A DNA stretch of 64,000 nt. It comes from Metaphire vulgaris. Taxonomy: Eukaryota; Annelida; Clitellata; Crassiclitellata; Megascolecidae. Under the pieces are notes generated by a model. It was not told the origin of the DNA and searched no databases. It worked only from the letters and a program-made list of their open reading frames with translations. Position 1 is the first letter of the stretch; each line of letters begins with the position of its first letter. A program made the translations under genes and the position numbers. Shown piece by piece: positions 1 to 11,093 of the stretch. The stretch is from contig CM030863.1 of NCBI GenBank assembly GCA_018105865.1, positions 3,501,601-3,565,600 on the forward strand, given 5' to 3'.

Positions 1-196
1 TTTTGAACGCATTGTATCTCTTCAACAACGATTCGACCAGTCCTATGAAATCTTTCTTCTGTCAACAGCTTAGAGAGATCCTTGCAACCCCCGCAGTCAC
101 TGTGCATTTCAATTGACTCCAAATAATTCTTTCCTTTCTCCAGCATAGGCAAGACCCAACATGATGGAAATCCCGATAGCATAACAGTATAATTGT
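1..196 (-). CDS. edge exon of an unrecognised gene (partial)
   Basis: The minus strand is open from an acceptor-like CATTTTAG at 204-197 to the window edge, about 65 codons with no stop. It begins NYTVMLSGFPSCWVLP and includes HSDCGGCKDLSKLL and RTGRIVVEEIQ. Composition is mixed and not repeat-like, with a Cys-x2-Cys pair and one N-glycosylation sequon (NYT), so an extracellular exon is plausible. Entry would be in phase 1. I do not recognise the family. The rest of the gene lies left of the window, and a chance open frame remains possible. Confidence 0.42.
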
Positions 197-280
197 CTAA
201 AATGATTGCACAGACGTCAACAAGAATCAACTAATGCAGCAGATTCTAGCAATATATTCGGAGTTAAAAATAACTTGTGA

Positions 281-346
<66 letters not shown>

Positions 347-1136
347 TCTGACAATTTCATATACAGTAGCGCAATACGCATAGCGAAGGCTAAAGTCAAG
401 AGCGCTTTACAAGTGTCCCTAATAGGAGATGTTAAATAAATATGTTTTAAGGTTCCTAGTGAACAGTTCAGGAGATGTCGCCCTAGTCACGTCCGCCGGC
501 AGTGAGTTCCAAAGCAAAGGGTTGCTTCTCGAAACAGACCGATCCCCAAATTTTGCTGTCGCAGACGGGGTGGAACACCAATTGAGAACGGCTGCTTGAT
601 CGAAGCTGCGAGCGCCGATCAGACGACTTGGGCTTACAAACAAAAGCCGTTAAGTACTCAGGGCAGAAAGGGTCATTTAACGTCCTAAATGTAAACCAGC
701 AACGTTTAAAGGCTATACGCTCCGGAATCCGGAGCATATGAAGGTTGTCTCGTAATAGCGGTGTCACATGTTCATTCCACCTAGCGCCGAAGATCAGACG
801 AGCTGAAACATTTAGCACCATCTGAAGACGGTTTAGCTGGCTGACAGGAAGTCCGAGTAAGATACTGTTACAATAATCCACTCGTGATAGAATGAGGGAT
901 CGAATGAATTTAATCACGTCTGGTAATGGCAGGTAGCGGCGAATCTCCCGGACCCTGCGTAACTGATAGTAACAGGTGCGAGTCACATTGTTTAAGTGAC
1001 TGACAAACGAAAGTGACTCATCCAAAAGAACGCCTAGAAGACGTAGTTCGGTACAAGGAACAATGTCCGCTTCTTCAATTGAAAACGGATTTCGTGGTAT
1101 GAGATGTTTCCTTCTAGGTGTACTTAACTTATTCAC
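281..1136 (-). mobile_element. CR1/L2-like LINE, 5'-truncated, with (AAT)n tail
   Basis: The minus strand encodes the C-terminal part of a non-LTR reverse transcriptase ORF. The 217-codon frame at 1136-483 holds LRLLGVLLDESLSF, CYYQLRRVREIRRYLP and RVDYCNSILLGLP, all typical of the region after the catalytic domain in CR1/L2/Jockey elements. A frameshift near 490-640 moves the ending (NPLLWNSLPADV...LKTYLFN) to another frame. The 3' UTR keeps AGCGCTTT...GCGCTACTG and runs into (AAT)n at 344-281. It is a dead copy, truncated at 1136, where it abuts a second LINE end. Confidence 0.85.
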
Positions 1137-1139
1137 GAC

Positions 1140-1500
1140 AATTTATATAGCGCAGTAACATAACTGAAGCTAAAGTCAAGAGCGCTTTTCAAAGGAATCA
1201 GTTAAATAAGTGTGCCTTTAGTAGCTTCTCAAAACAGCCAAGGGAATTTGCATTAGTCACATCGCTCGGCAGCGAGTTCCACAGGGTTGGATTTCCCCGC
1301 GTGACTGATCTGTCACCGAACAAGGCAGTCTTTGAAGGCGGATGGACGATCAACAACTGGATCGAAGTTCCGCGTGCGAAATGACGCTTGTTGCTAAATT
1401 TGTTCTTATAAAACGAGTGAATAGGAAAGAAAGAATGGCTTCAGTGGATTTAATGCGCTGAGAAGAGAGGGGTATTCTTATTTGATGAGTCTGTTCATAG
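1140..1500 (-). mobile_element. second CR1/L2-like LINE 3' end
   Basis: On the minus strand, 1420-1200 reads LFGDRSVTRGNPTLWNSLPS and then a LLKAHLFN-type ending. These are the same C-terminal motifs as in the neighbouring copy, and the same 3' UTR (AGCGCT...GCGCTATATAAAT) follows at 1190-1141. The frame is broken. The copy is directly abutted by the truncated 5' end of the LINE at 281-1136, so one LINE probably inserted at the tail of the other. Confidence 0.75.
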
Positions 1501-1629
1501 GCACTCCCCAAGCAAGACGATGAATGTATGCGAGAGTGAGATAAGTGGATGAGTGTTTTTTTACCTAAACCAACTATGTGTATTTTTATCCTAAGAACAG
1601 AAGTATCCCGACAAATCTGTGGCAAATAA

Positions 1630-3030
1630 TAATGGAAGATAACATTATATCACAAACATCCTCTACAAAATTCCTGGGAATCATAGTAGATCAAAATCTA
1701 AACTTAAAGAAAACTCAAATATACTAGCTAATAAAATATCAAAAATTTTAAATATAATTAAACATATTAAAAGATTTCTTAACACCAATGCTCTGCATAA
1801 ACTATATTACAACTTAATACATTCACATTTAATTTATGGTATCATTATTTGGGAAATAATTATAAAACAATAACAGAGAAATCCAGATTTTACAAAATAA
1901 ATCAGTTAGGTTAATTTTTAAAGATCATGATTATATTAAAACAACAAACCTATTTAATAGACATAATATTTTAAAAATTGAAAATATTCATAAATATCAA
2001 ATATCAATTCATATTTAAATTCTTAAGCAAACTCTTACCTCCTTTCTTTTACTCGAGCTATTTTCTTGACAAAACCAATATAACCTATGTAAAATCACTT
2101 AGAAACAATAGTAATCTTCATTTCCTCTTTGCCTCATCAACAACTAGACTATTTACTATTAAATTTTCAGGACCAAGAATTTGGAATAAACTACCCTCCC
2201 ACATTAACAATCAGGGCTTTTGGCTTTTTTGTAAAAAATATTTTCCGGAACGCAACAGTCGGGTTAGAGTTAGGGTTAACCCTAATCCTAACCCTAACAA
2301 AATCATCAGTCATGCCACATTTGTAATCAGAAATTTGAAAAATGATACGGACAATAGATATAGTTCTAAATTTTCTATTTAATAATTTAATTTTGCAAAA
2401 AAAGTCTTCGGATTTTCCGGAACGCCGTTCCGCCTCGTTCTGGCCCAAAAATGCCCTGTTAAGAATTATAATAATCTTTCTTTATTTAAATGTGATGTTA
2501 AAACATTCCTTATACTAAATCAAGTATAATCAGTCTTAATCCTTATTAATTGATTTAACTCTAACTAATCGATATGAATTTTATTTACATTTATATTAAG
2601 AAATATATATTTAGTACATTACTTTCAACAGCTCTTCTACATCTAACGTACACTTACCTATGCATAGGCCTACACTTTAGTCACTCAGGTTAATTTTTTC
2701 TGCCATTTAAGTATAACTTCATATTGGGTTAACCACCTTACGGGATTCTTACTCCTTAGGTTATCCCTCACTCATTGTAGTATGAACAACCTCTGATCAG
2801 CTAATTGACTATCACTTTCTATGCTAAATTATAAACTTAACTATTTTAGTTAATTAATTTGTATTCCAGTTTTATTTTTGACTTCGCTAGTATAAGTTAG
2901 TTAAGTTTCTTGCGTCGTTATATATCTCTGTTTATTTCTGGCGTCGTTATTATGTATTTCTCTTTATGTTGCTGTTTATATGTTGCTGATTTTATGTTTC
3001 TGAATATGCTGAATAAACACATTATATAGG
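1630..3030 (+). mobile_element. non-LTR retrotransposon fragment (second LINE family)
   Basis: The plus strand carries degraded reverse-transcriptase C-terminal sequence: STKFLGIIVDQNLN near 1660, ISKILNIIKHIK near 1740, and FSGPRIWNKLPSHI near 2165-2205. It resumes after an inserted MITE as NYNNLSLFKCDVKTFL near 2466-2510. Many stops and frameshifts make it a pseudogene. About 500 bp of AT-rich 3' UTR follows. The same family recurs at 6791-8330 with matching motifs. Confidence 0.75.
2212..2458. mobile_element. hAT-type MITE with telomere-like core
   Basis: The 247-bp element starts CAGGGCTTTTTGGC and ends GGCCCAAAAATGCCCTG, an imperfect terminal inverted repeat. It is flanked by TTAACAAT (2204-2211) and TTAAGAAT (2459-2466), an 8-bp target duplication with one mismatch, the length expected for hAT. 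Subterminal TTCCGGAACG motifs face each other. The centre (2262-2301) has TTAGGG-type units followed by CCCTAA-type units, head to head. The element interrupts a LINE ORF; removing it and one duplication restores the LINE reading frame. Confidence 0.85.
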
Positions 3031-3302
3031 AAAATAAATTGCCAGAAGTTGGTGAGAGTTGGCTGGGGATTGGTAACTCAAACCCAACTGAAGGAAAAAT
3101 CAGAATAACATTGAAATTGATAAGACCACTCTATTCTATTTTCTGGCCCAGAAGTATGGAAAATACATCTTGAACTTGCCCGATCTTTCATTTTATGGTG
3201 CCTTCAAGTCGAGACTTTAAATACTTTTAATTCATATGACCTTTTACATTCACAATCAGGTTGTCCTTATATCAAAAGATCTTCAAACATCTCCTATTTA
3301 TC

Positions 3303-3489
3303 CAGTGGCGTAACGTGGGGGGCGGGGGCACTTTGTTGACTGCCCCGGGCCCCAGGCAGGGGGCCCCAAAGAGGGGTCTAAGCTAGGGTTAGGTTAGGGT
3401 TAACCCTAGGTAACCATAGAAGTGAACGTGCCGGCGACCTTTTTTTTTTTTTTTTTTTTGCTCGTCAGGGTAAAAAGGAGGCTGATGAC

Positions 3490-3527
<38 letters not shown>

Positions 3528-3608
3528 CGTCAGCCCGAAACTTTGGAACTTTGGGGCCCCCATGACAAAGATGCCCCCCGGGCCCCCAAAAGTCACGCTA
3601 CGCCACTG
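3303..3608. mobile_element. hAT-type MITE, CAGTGGCGTA termini
   Basis: The 306-bp element starts CAGTGGCGTAACGTGGGG and ends CACGCTACGCCACTG, flanked by a perfect 8-bp duplication TATTTATC (3295-3302 and 3609-3616). Inside are two long T tracts, each followed by GCTCGTCAG, the internal module found in many MITEs here, and a telomere-like GGGTTAGGTTAGGGTTAACCC stretch near 3386. It lies 34 bp beyond the TRIM stop codon. Confidence 0.92.
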
Positions 3609-3641
3609 TATTTATCCCGAACGATATGATTTGTTTAGTAA

Positions 3642-4796
3642 CTACTCTAAAAGACAGATCCAAAATTTTCTATCACCTTCAATATGTCCAAGAATATTTC
3701 TTTTGTTCAACTCCAAAATTTTCTTCAAGTTTGGTTTCCGAATATCTGCCTTGAAGGTTGGAATTGGAGCTTCGAATCGCAACTGATGTGTCTGTTGTAA
3801 GTCTTCGGCTCTCGAATGAAGATCACGCGAATAACGACAGATATCAATGGACGAGGCTTTGCTAAGAACTTCATCGCAATATGATTTAAAACTTTGAAGT
3901 GCAACCTGATGGCTCTCAGTTTCATTGCTGTTCGTCTCAATACTCTTCAAAATCTTTCCCTTCTTCTCACTCAGTTCTGTTAAGGCGTCTGTCAAATGTT
4001 TATCAACGATTGAGCGAATTTCTTTCGCTCGATTTCGAAAGTCTTTTTCGATGTCAATGAACTTCACAGTGACCGATTCAACGGTTTTCTTTATTGTTTC
4101 CTTTCTGTTCGCAGCTTTTTGAATCAGGGCTGATATCAAAGTAACATCTTTTTGTATTTGTTGTCGATGATCATCTGCTACCTGATTTATGTCTTTGCAA
4201 TCGTGTGATCTGTGATTTCCTACATAGCACAGCATACAGAGCGTGCAGGAACATACCAAGCAGAACAACTTTACCTGTTCGTTGCTATGTTTATCGCAAG
4301 TGCTCTGTGACGTCACCTCATTTGGAACGACCCCTGTTCCTACCACTATTATCTTGTGATTTCGACTTGGAGTTTGTTTTCTATGATGACGTAGACATTC
4401 GTCACAGATAAATTCTTTACATTCTCTGCAATAGACTTTGGCTTCTGGAATCGCCGACGCATCTGAATTATTGCCTTCAATCTCGGTAGCACAAAAGCCA
4501 CACGGATGGATATCCTTGGGTTTTGCGATCTTCATCATATCTGTCAGACTTTGCATAAAGAAATTCTTCTGTAAACGTTCAATGCCTTCGACTGGAATGG
4601 TGAAATCTTTTCTGCAGATAGGACATGGCAATTGCTCTCCAGGACGCTTTCTAGAATGCGATACTGTTTGTTTGATGCATCGTAAGCAGAATGTATGAAT
4701 GCAAGGAAGCATTCTTGGATCTAGATACGTTTCTGCACATATGGAACAGGTCGTCAAATCACTCAGATGCTCGTTTAAATTACTAGCTTTGGCCAT
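3642..4796 (-). CDS. TRIM-family RING/B-box/coiled-coil protein
   Basis: A 384-residue open frame. The N-terminal RING finger is complete: C17-x2-C20, C32-x-H34-x2-C37-x2-C40 and C58-x2-C61, followed by RKDF. Two B-box zinc fingers follow, about residues 97-150 (HPCGFC...CRECKEFICDEC...H) and 165-205 (CDKHSNEQVKLFC...CYVGNHRSHDC). A Lys/Glu-rich coiled coil occupies about 206-320. This is the RBCC order of TRIM E3 ubiquitin ligases, which transfer ubiquitin through the RING and oligomerise through the coiled coil. No B30.2/SPRY, NHL or filamin domain follows before the stop. GAAG|GTGATA at 3680-3671 looks like a splice donor that could join a C-terminal domain further left, so this may be the first exon of a longer gene. 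Natural substrates are unknown. Confidence 0.9.
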   Translation of the reverse strand: MAKASNLNEHLSDLTTCSICAETYLDPRMLPCIHTFCLRCIKQTVSHSRKRPGEQLPCPICRKDFTIPVEGIERLQKNFFMQSLTDMMKIAKPKDIHPCGFCATEIEGNNSDASAIPEAKVYCRECKEFICDECLRHHRKQTPSRNHKIIVVGTGVVPNEVTSQSTCDKHSNEQVKLFCLVCSCTLCMLCYVGNHRSHDCKDINQVADDHRQQIQKDVTLISALIQKAANRKETIKKTVESVTVKFIDIEKDFRNRAKEIRSIVDKHLTDALTELSEKKGKILKSIETNSNETESHQVALQSFKSYCDEVLSKASSIDICRYSRDLHSRAEDLQQTHQLRFEAPIPTFKADIRKPNLKKILELNKRNILGHIEGDRKFWICLLE

Positions 4797-5357
4797 ACTG
4801 CCTCACAGATGCACAATAATTAAGGCGAATTTAGTAGTCCGATATGAGGTCTTGTATTTCTTTCTCTTCGTAAAAATATTCTCTCAATTCAATTCGCACC
4901 TCTCTAGGACGTTAAGTATAAGACGTTCGAAATCCTAAATTCCGAAATTAAATGTAATTTCTTCAAATCAAGACTATACCTTCAATAATTATATATGCGA
5001 CTTTGCTGTATCTTCGATAGACAGCTTCTGCAGCGAATTATATTCGAATATAAATAATCGTCGACGTTGATGTAGGTCACGAAATATGACGGCAAACAAA
5101 CGCAGCATAGCAGTTACATTAGATTAGAACAATTTCTGATAATGCAGTCGACCTTTGGACCAGAGATGTGCGGATCCAACAATTTTGGACCTCGGATAAT
5201 CCGGTTCCGCCAGGTTTAGATCCGCGGAGGATCCGCATCCGCGAGCGTTTCCGATATCAGGGACCGCCGAGGATCAGAATCCGCAGATAGCAAATAAATT
5301 TGGTCTTTTACTATACCTTCGCCAGGCACATAGCGCTTTACAAATTGACATTTATAA

Positions 5358-5488
<131 letters not shown>

Positions 5489-5497
5489 GGTTTGTAA

Positions 5498-5722
5498 TTA
5501 CTGACCTGCAAAAGTCTTGAAATAAGTCTGTTTTATTATTTTTCCGTACAGCGGCACTTTGCATGTCACATTGCCCTGATATGCCTTCTTGTCTTTATAA
5601 AAAAATAGCGCAAGACTTCTGTACACATCAGATTTTAACTTAAGTCTGGTCGGAGAGCATTCGCTCAGGTCTCCAACCTTAATCTTTTCCATCATTTTAT
5701 CGGAATCGTTTTTGGTCGACAT
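5498..5722 (-). pseudogene. possible BED zinc-finger remnant of a hAT transposase
   Basis: The 74-residue frame sits wholly inside the hAT element at 5161-6417. KLKSDVYRSLALFFYKD followed by NVTCKVPLYGK resembles the start of BED fingers in hAT transposases (KSxVWxxF...xVxCKxC), but the second Cys, the His ligands and the rest of the protein are missing. This would make the element a remnant of a coding copy rather than a pure MITE. The resemblance is by eye and weak. Confidence 0.35.
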
Positions 5723-6425
5723 TGTATAATAACGAATAGCAACGACGCCAACAGTAGTAAGTTACATTTAAAAGTAGCCTAGACGGTTAGCTAGAAATGC
5801 AATGTGAAGAACGTAGACTATGAATGAATGTCTCGAGAGTCTATAAGTACGTTCATGTATGAATAATGTATATTGCACACCTCGACCAGTACAAAGCAAA
5901 TTTAGGCAATAAATTGGCTACTTCATAACCAAGACGCTCCAAATTCCCCAATAGGGCGCCTACCTCTTCAAATTACCTACAGAGTTGTCACAGTGTTGGG
6001 TGTCATATATCTATTATTATGCCGTGCAATAAAACCTCGATACGGCAAGCACAGACGATGCGGGTTGTCTGGACTTTGAACTTGTAGGAAGCTGTCTCCC
6101 GTGAGTGAATCTGATGTCCGATGTTAACTTCCTAACTTGGCGTTTCTGTTGATCAAAGCGGTAATTGTCGCTTTGGAAATCGGAAACCATGCCATAGCCA
6201 TAAAATTCAGGTAGGTAATTTGAAAAGGTAACACATAGCAATGCACAATATATATTTATTTGTGTGTCTGTGTGTGCGTGTTGCCAATTGCTAGGATCCG
6301 CGGATAATCCGCGTCCGCCGGCTATTTGATACTTGGGTCCGCCAAGGACCGCGGATTCATTAAATCCTTGCGGATCTGACTCCGCCTGCGGATCTAGCCG
6401 CGATCCGCGCATTTCTGCTTTGGAC

Positions 6426-6790
6426 CCAGACAGGTAGTGTTCACTTAAGGCGAACGCCTACTTTGATAGTCCAGTCAAATCAGGCTTTCACGCTGCTCAC
6501 CTTTGGCCTATTCCATTCAAGTCTGCCAACTAATACAGCCTAAGTTTCGTCTGAATCCGTTTACTTAGGCAGCTGTTGCACCAGCTGTTGCACTGACACA
6601 GGTGTTTATGAGTAAATTTAGAGGTGCATGCATCCATCACTCGTTCTGTCTTAGGCCTATTGTATGCAATCGTGCCTTTCGCATTGTGTGTGATTGTGTG
6701 CTCATCGGCTTGATTCGTCGAGAATTGATGAGTCGAGTCATGATGATGATAATGATGATGATAAAAATAACTACTATGACTAATTAGGAA
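6426..6790. other. intergenic, no gene seen
   Basis: Unique-looking sequence without a convincing exon. A short (ATG/GAT)n run lies at 6738-6762. Open frames on both strands are short and repeat-driven. Confidence 0.5.
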
Positions 6791-8330
6791 TTGATAAATA
6801 TCACAGATCGGTTTCAATGTAATAAATTAGCACTTAACTTATCCAAAACTAATGTTGTTAATTTTTACCCGAAACATAAACATCTGGATAATAAATTAGG
6901 TCAAATTAAGCTTAATAACACAATCATAACACAAGCTACCTCCACAAAATTTCTCGGGATAATTGTGGACTACTAAAATCTAAAATGGAAGGAAAATGCA
7001 GAACACTTGGCTAACAAAATATCTAAAAACATTAATATTCTCAAACATCAGTGTTTATTCTAGCCACCTTGACATTGGGGGGAGTTTGAAATGTTTGGGG
7101 TGAGAAGGTTTGTCTACCCAAAAACCTTGACGAGCAAAAAAGGTCATCTCCTGATATTAAATTTTTCTCGGAAGTGGTGATAAGCAAAAAAGTCATCATA
7201 TCTTCTCCACATGCTCTAATACTCTTCTGAATATGGTCATATCCTTATGCTTTTCCCCCTCTCCTGAATTAAAAAACCCCTCTCGTCATACTTTTTGGGG
7301 GAAATTTCCATCCCCCAATGCAACATATAAACAACATTTTGGGAGATTTTCAAACTTTGGGGGGAATCCCCCCAAAGGGCCTAGAATAAACACTGCTCAA
7401 ACACATTAATAGTTTTTTAACCACTTCTGTCACACAAATTTTACTATACACTTATTTATCCTCATTTAACTTACTGCAATATTATTTGGGGCAACAATTA
7501 CAAAACTATAACAGGTATGATCCAAACTTTACAGAACAAAGCAATTAGACTGTTGTTTAATTAATTGAACCTGTATATATATAAATATTTTAACTTTATA
7601 CTGTATAAGAAATTAAAACTTCTGAACATTGAATGTACTAACAAGTATCAAGTTTCTTTATTCATTTTTAAATATTTTCATAATCTGTTACCCTCAATAT
7701 ATTATCGTAACATACTTTTTGAACTTGCCTCTACAAAAACTAACACTATATTAATAAATAGTATAAATATATTTATTCCTTTTGCTGCGACAACTAGAAG
7801 ATTATTTACAATCAAATTCACTGGGCACAGGATTTAGAATGCTATACCTTACCATATTAAGAACCTTATCAATTTACCTAGTTTTAAGATCTCGATAAAA
7901 ACTTTCTTTTCACTTAGCTTAGTAATTTTCTATGTCAAAACTTCTCAGTTACCTATTATATATTGTCATTTAACCTAACCATGTTAATTCCTTTATTTTA
8001 TTGTTTGTACTTTTTCAATATCATTGTTAATTTTCTCATTGCTGTGTGAAATACGTAATACCTAGTTATGGAAGTTCCTCTTGATTCTTGATCATATTTA
8101 TAACAGTGATTATGTAATAATGTGACATTATAGATTAACCAATTATCGGGATCCTAGGATCCCTTAGGTTAATCTTGTTTTTGTTTCCGTAGGCACATGG
8201 TAATGTTAATTTGTTTAGTTATTTATGAACAAAGCAATGTCTTTTCATTTTTAATTAAGTACTTTTTTAGTAATCCGATTGATGATTACTGTCTGCTTTA
8301 CTTTGGAAATAAAATTCAATTCAATTCAAA
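6791..8330 (+). mobile_element. non-LTR retrotransposon fragment (same family as 1630-3030)
   Basis: FQCNKLALNLSKTNVVNFYP (6806-6865) and STKFLGIIVD (about 6940-6970) are reverse-transcriptase C-terminal motifs. ISKNINILKH leads into a MITE at 7049-7395 and resumes as INSFL. At 7565-7837 a frame with KYQVSLFIFKYFHNLLPS and RRLFTIKFTGHRI gives the C-terminal part. Several stops separate the pieces. The AT-rich 3' UTR ends near a poly(AATTC) stretch at 8312-8335. Non-functional. Confidence 0.8.
7049..7395. mobile_element. hAT-type MITE, CAGTGTTTATTCTAG termini
   Basis: The 347-bp element has inverted ends CAGTGTTTATTCTAG and CTAGAATAAACACTG and an exact 8-bp duplication CTCAAACA (7040-7047 and 7396-7403; one extra T on the left). 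It is inserted in a LINE ORF, whose frame rejoins across the empty site. Inside are two copies of the shared module: TGACGAGC, A-run, GGTCATC at 7128-7148, and GATAAGC, A-run, GTCATCA at 7178-7199. A reversed copy lies at 20577-20875. Confidence 0.92.
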
Positions 8331-8424
8331 TTCAAAATTATTTCGCGTATTTCCTGGTGTTTCATATAAACCATGAATTTTATCAAAGATAAGTATAGGC
8401 CTACACACTGTATGCCGTTGTCTA

Positions 8425-8920
8425 CCTTGTCTTGTCTTGTCTTTAACCGTCTTCACTTCGAAGATTGGCTGCATTGTGGACTGCCTTCCTCCAAGTGTTT
8501 CGGTCTTCTGCTGTTCTTGTCGCCTGCTCTATAGTGAGTCCTGTCCAAATGAAAGGCCTAAGGCAAATCATGAGAGTTTCTTGAACAGCAACGAAAACGA
8601 ATGACTGGGTATTGGATAAAGCAGGGGTGCAAAGAACCCTATTGGAAACAGCAGAGAAAAAACTGAATTACTGGGGACATATTTTGCGAACAAAGCAGGA
8701 CTGTCTAGAGAAAGAAATAATACAAGGCACAATGCCAGGATCACGAAAAAGAGGCAGACCAAGAAAAAAGCGGGAAGACACCATAAAAGAATGGTCAGGA
8801 CTCACTATAGAGCAGACGGCAAGAACAGCAGAAGACCGTAACGCTTGGAAGAAGACAGTCCACAATGCAGCCAATCTTCGGAGCGAAGGCGGTTAAAGAC
8901 AAGACAAGTCAAGACAAGAA
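8425..8920. mobile_element. RTE-like LINE 3' ends as an inverted pair
   Basis: The plus frame at 8612-8896 encodes LNYWGHILRT...EIIQGTMPGSRKRGRPRKK...IKEWSGLTIEQ...NAWKKTVHNAANLRSEGG, the typical C-terminus of RTE-type endonuclease/reverse-transcriptase ORFs. The last ~130 bp (8780-8915) is repeated in inverted orientation at 8430-8560, so two 3' ends point outwards, each ending in (AAGAC)n/(GTCTT)n. This could form a long hairpin in RNA. The copy is 5'-truncated and inactive. Confidence 0.78.
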
Positions 8921-8959
8921 CACAGTGACTGGTCTGCAGTTAATTAGGCCTATTCTAGA

Positions 8960-9355
8960 CTGGCCTGTATGGCACTAATATACAGTATATGCAGAGGTCA
9001 CTCCTGGCGAATGTTTTGAGATATTTCAACGAAGCCAATAGCCCTGAATGAGGCGGAGAATGACGATCCAGGGCATTACGAAATTTAACAATAAGCGCTG
9101 TCTACTCTAACCGAACCCTAGCCCTAACCATGGAATTTCTAAATTTTATCATGTTATTTGCCTGTAATGCCTGTCTTCGGTTTTTATTTTTACAACCAAA
9201 ACTTACTAAAACTAACTATGACAAGGCGTTTCACCGCAATTGGAAACCAAAGTCTACGTTTACAAGTTTCATTAGATAGGCCCCATTATCGTCAATTAGC
9301 ACAGGCCTAAATACTTGCAGTCTTGCCAAATTATGCCACTCGAAATTCTCCTGAC
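8960..9355. other. intergenic, no gene seen
   Basis: No convincing exon or repeat. A short degenerate ACCCTAGCCCTAACC stretch occurs near 9113. Confidence 0.45.
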
Positions 9356-9870
9356 CAGTGATGGGTAACTAGTTAACTAATTAGTTACTAGCTAAAGGTG
9401 TAACTAATTTTTTTAGTTATTTTCGTATTTTAATTAAATATAAATAGTTTAGATAAATGCTAGTTTGACTGAAATTTTTTAGTTAGTAACTGAATAGTTT
9501 AACTAAAACTTGTTAGTTGGTGTCCAGAATTCTTAATAACAGTAGGCCTACATTCTTTATCTATTCCTTTCTGGGTCATTTTTTCCAAACAAACTTGGCA
9601 ACCCTGTGTTCCTGCAGTCTAGATTAAGACTTAATTATTAAATATATGATTAATGAATTCAATGGTTCATTGACTGACATGTCAACACATACCTGATACC
9701 TGGAAAATAGTTGTAAAATTAGTTGCAAAAATTCAAATATATTTTTTAGTTTAGTTAACTAACTCAGAAAGTTAATTTTCAAATAAGTTTAACTACGTAG
9801 AGCCTACCGTACGTCTAGTTTAAATTTAGTCGAAGTTAAACTAATTTTTTTAGTTAGTTTCCCATCACTG
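9356..9870. mobile_element. hAT-type MITE, CAGTGATGGG termini, AGTTAACTA-rich
   Basis: The 515-bp element starts CAGTGATGGGTAACTAGTTA and ends TAGTTAGTTTCCCATCACTG. Flanks CTCCTGAC (9348-9355) and CTTCTGAG (9871-9878) match at six of eight positions, an eroded duplication. Subterminal regions are dense in AGTTAACTAA-type motifs. A truncated relative lies at 55212-55580. Confidence 0.85.
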
Positions 9871-10566
9871 CTTCTGAGAAACTTGATGGTTACAACGAAT
9901 CACTGCCCGTTAAAAACAACTTTGCAATAGCCAAGAGGAAATCCAGTTAAAGTATTCCTGAAACGCCATTATCCACATATTTGTAACATTACAAAGCAAT
10001 TAAATATATCATTATTATACTATATCGTGATCGCGGCCATTTTACTATTTAGGAAAGCATTAGAGATCTTATCCTGATCTTACTTACTGCAGGTAAAGTT
10101 CATCAGAAAACATACCCTGACAATTAGATGTAAATGTATGCTATGGTCGTCAACAGTGTATTTCAGCGGGTATACTGCACAGTGAATAATTTATCTTTTG
10201 ACAATGCTCTTTGAATGTCTTACATAAACATCATAATTTCAATGCCAGAGCCTCTAAGGTTCAGCAGTTACCTGTGCAGTATTTGTAAAGAATCCTCGAT
10301 CCTTGACCGTCCACCGATTAAATTCGTAGACCTCCTTCTCGACAACAAAGTGCGCGTTTTAGGTCTATGTACTGTACAGTACAGACTTAGTGAGTGGTAG
10401 AGACTAGGAAAACAGTCGCGTTTCGATGACGTTGCGAGATTGAATTAACGACTAGAAAAGAGAACACTGGTAACATTTTGATTAGTTGCTTATGACGAAA
10501 GCTGCAGTAACAACGTGAGCCTTAACATATCATTAGCCTGCTGCGACCTAAGAGGTTTACACTATT
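9871..10566. other. intergenic, no gene seen
   Basis: No exon, known element or long repeat was recognised. A 61-codon plus frame at 10215-10400 has no supporting motif. Confidence 0.4.
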
Positions 10567-10574
10567 AGAGTGGC

Positions 10575-11093
10575 CAGTGATGTAATAAATACTTCCCTGA
10601 AAGTATCTAAATACTTTCATAAGTACTTGGTTCTCAGGTAGTATTTAAACAGTATTTAAATACCCAAATATCAGGGTAAGTATTTAAATACTGGCAAATA
10701 AGGTTTAAATACTTTTTTAAATACTTGATAATGTATTCGACACGATTCGCCACAACCGTATTTTTGTGTAAAGAAACGTTAGTTAAAATTATTTCTAACA
10801 ATGTCAATGTAGACCTATTTAACTATTCAACTGTCTAAAACCATCAGTAAAGAAAATGTAAAAATGAACACTCTACAAAATAAGATATGATGTATAAGAA
10901 GCGTTATAATTATGTGAAAATTGCAATACATTCAAAATATTTAAATTTCTTAAATACATCTAAATACTCTATTGTAGTTAAATACTATTTAAATACTTAA
11001 TTTTAGATGAGTATTTAAATGCTTTCTTAAATACTGGACAACGTATTTAAATAGTATTTAAATACTGAAAGTATTTAAATATTTACAACACTG
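10575..11093. mobile_element. hAT-type MITE packed with ATTTAAAT
   Basis: The 519-bp element starts CAGTGATGTAATAAATACTT and ends AAATATTTACAACACTG, with a perfect 8-bp duplication AGAGTGGC (10567-10574 and 11094-11101). Both subterminal regions carry many GTATTTAAATAC-like palindromes, likely transposase-binding repeats. It lies about 180 bp upstream of the P450 start codon and so within its probable promoter-proximal region. Confidence 0.93.

Noticed and set aside
10215..10400. Small coding gene on the plus strand
   Set aside because: Open for 61 codons only, no motif, no splice or promoter support.
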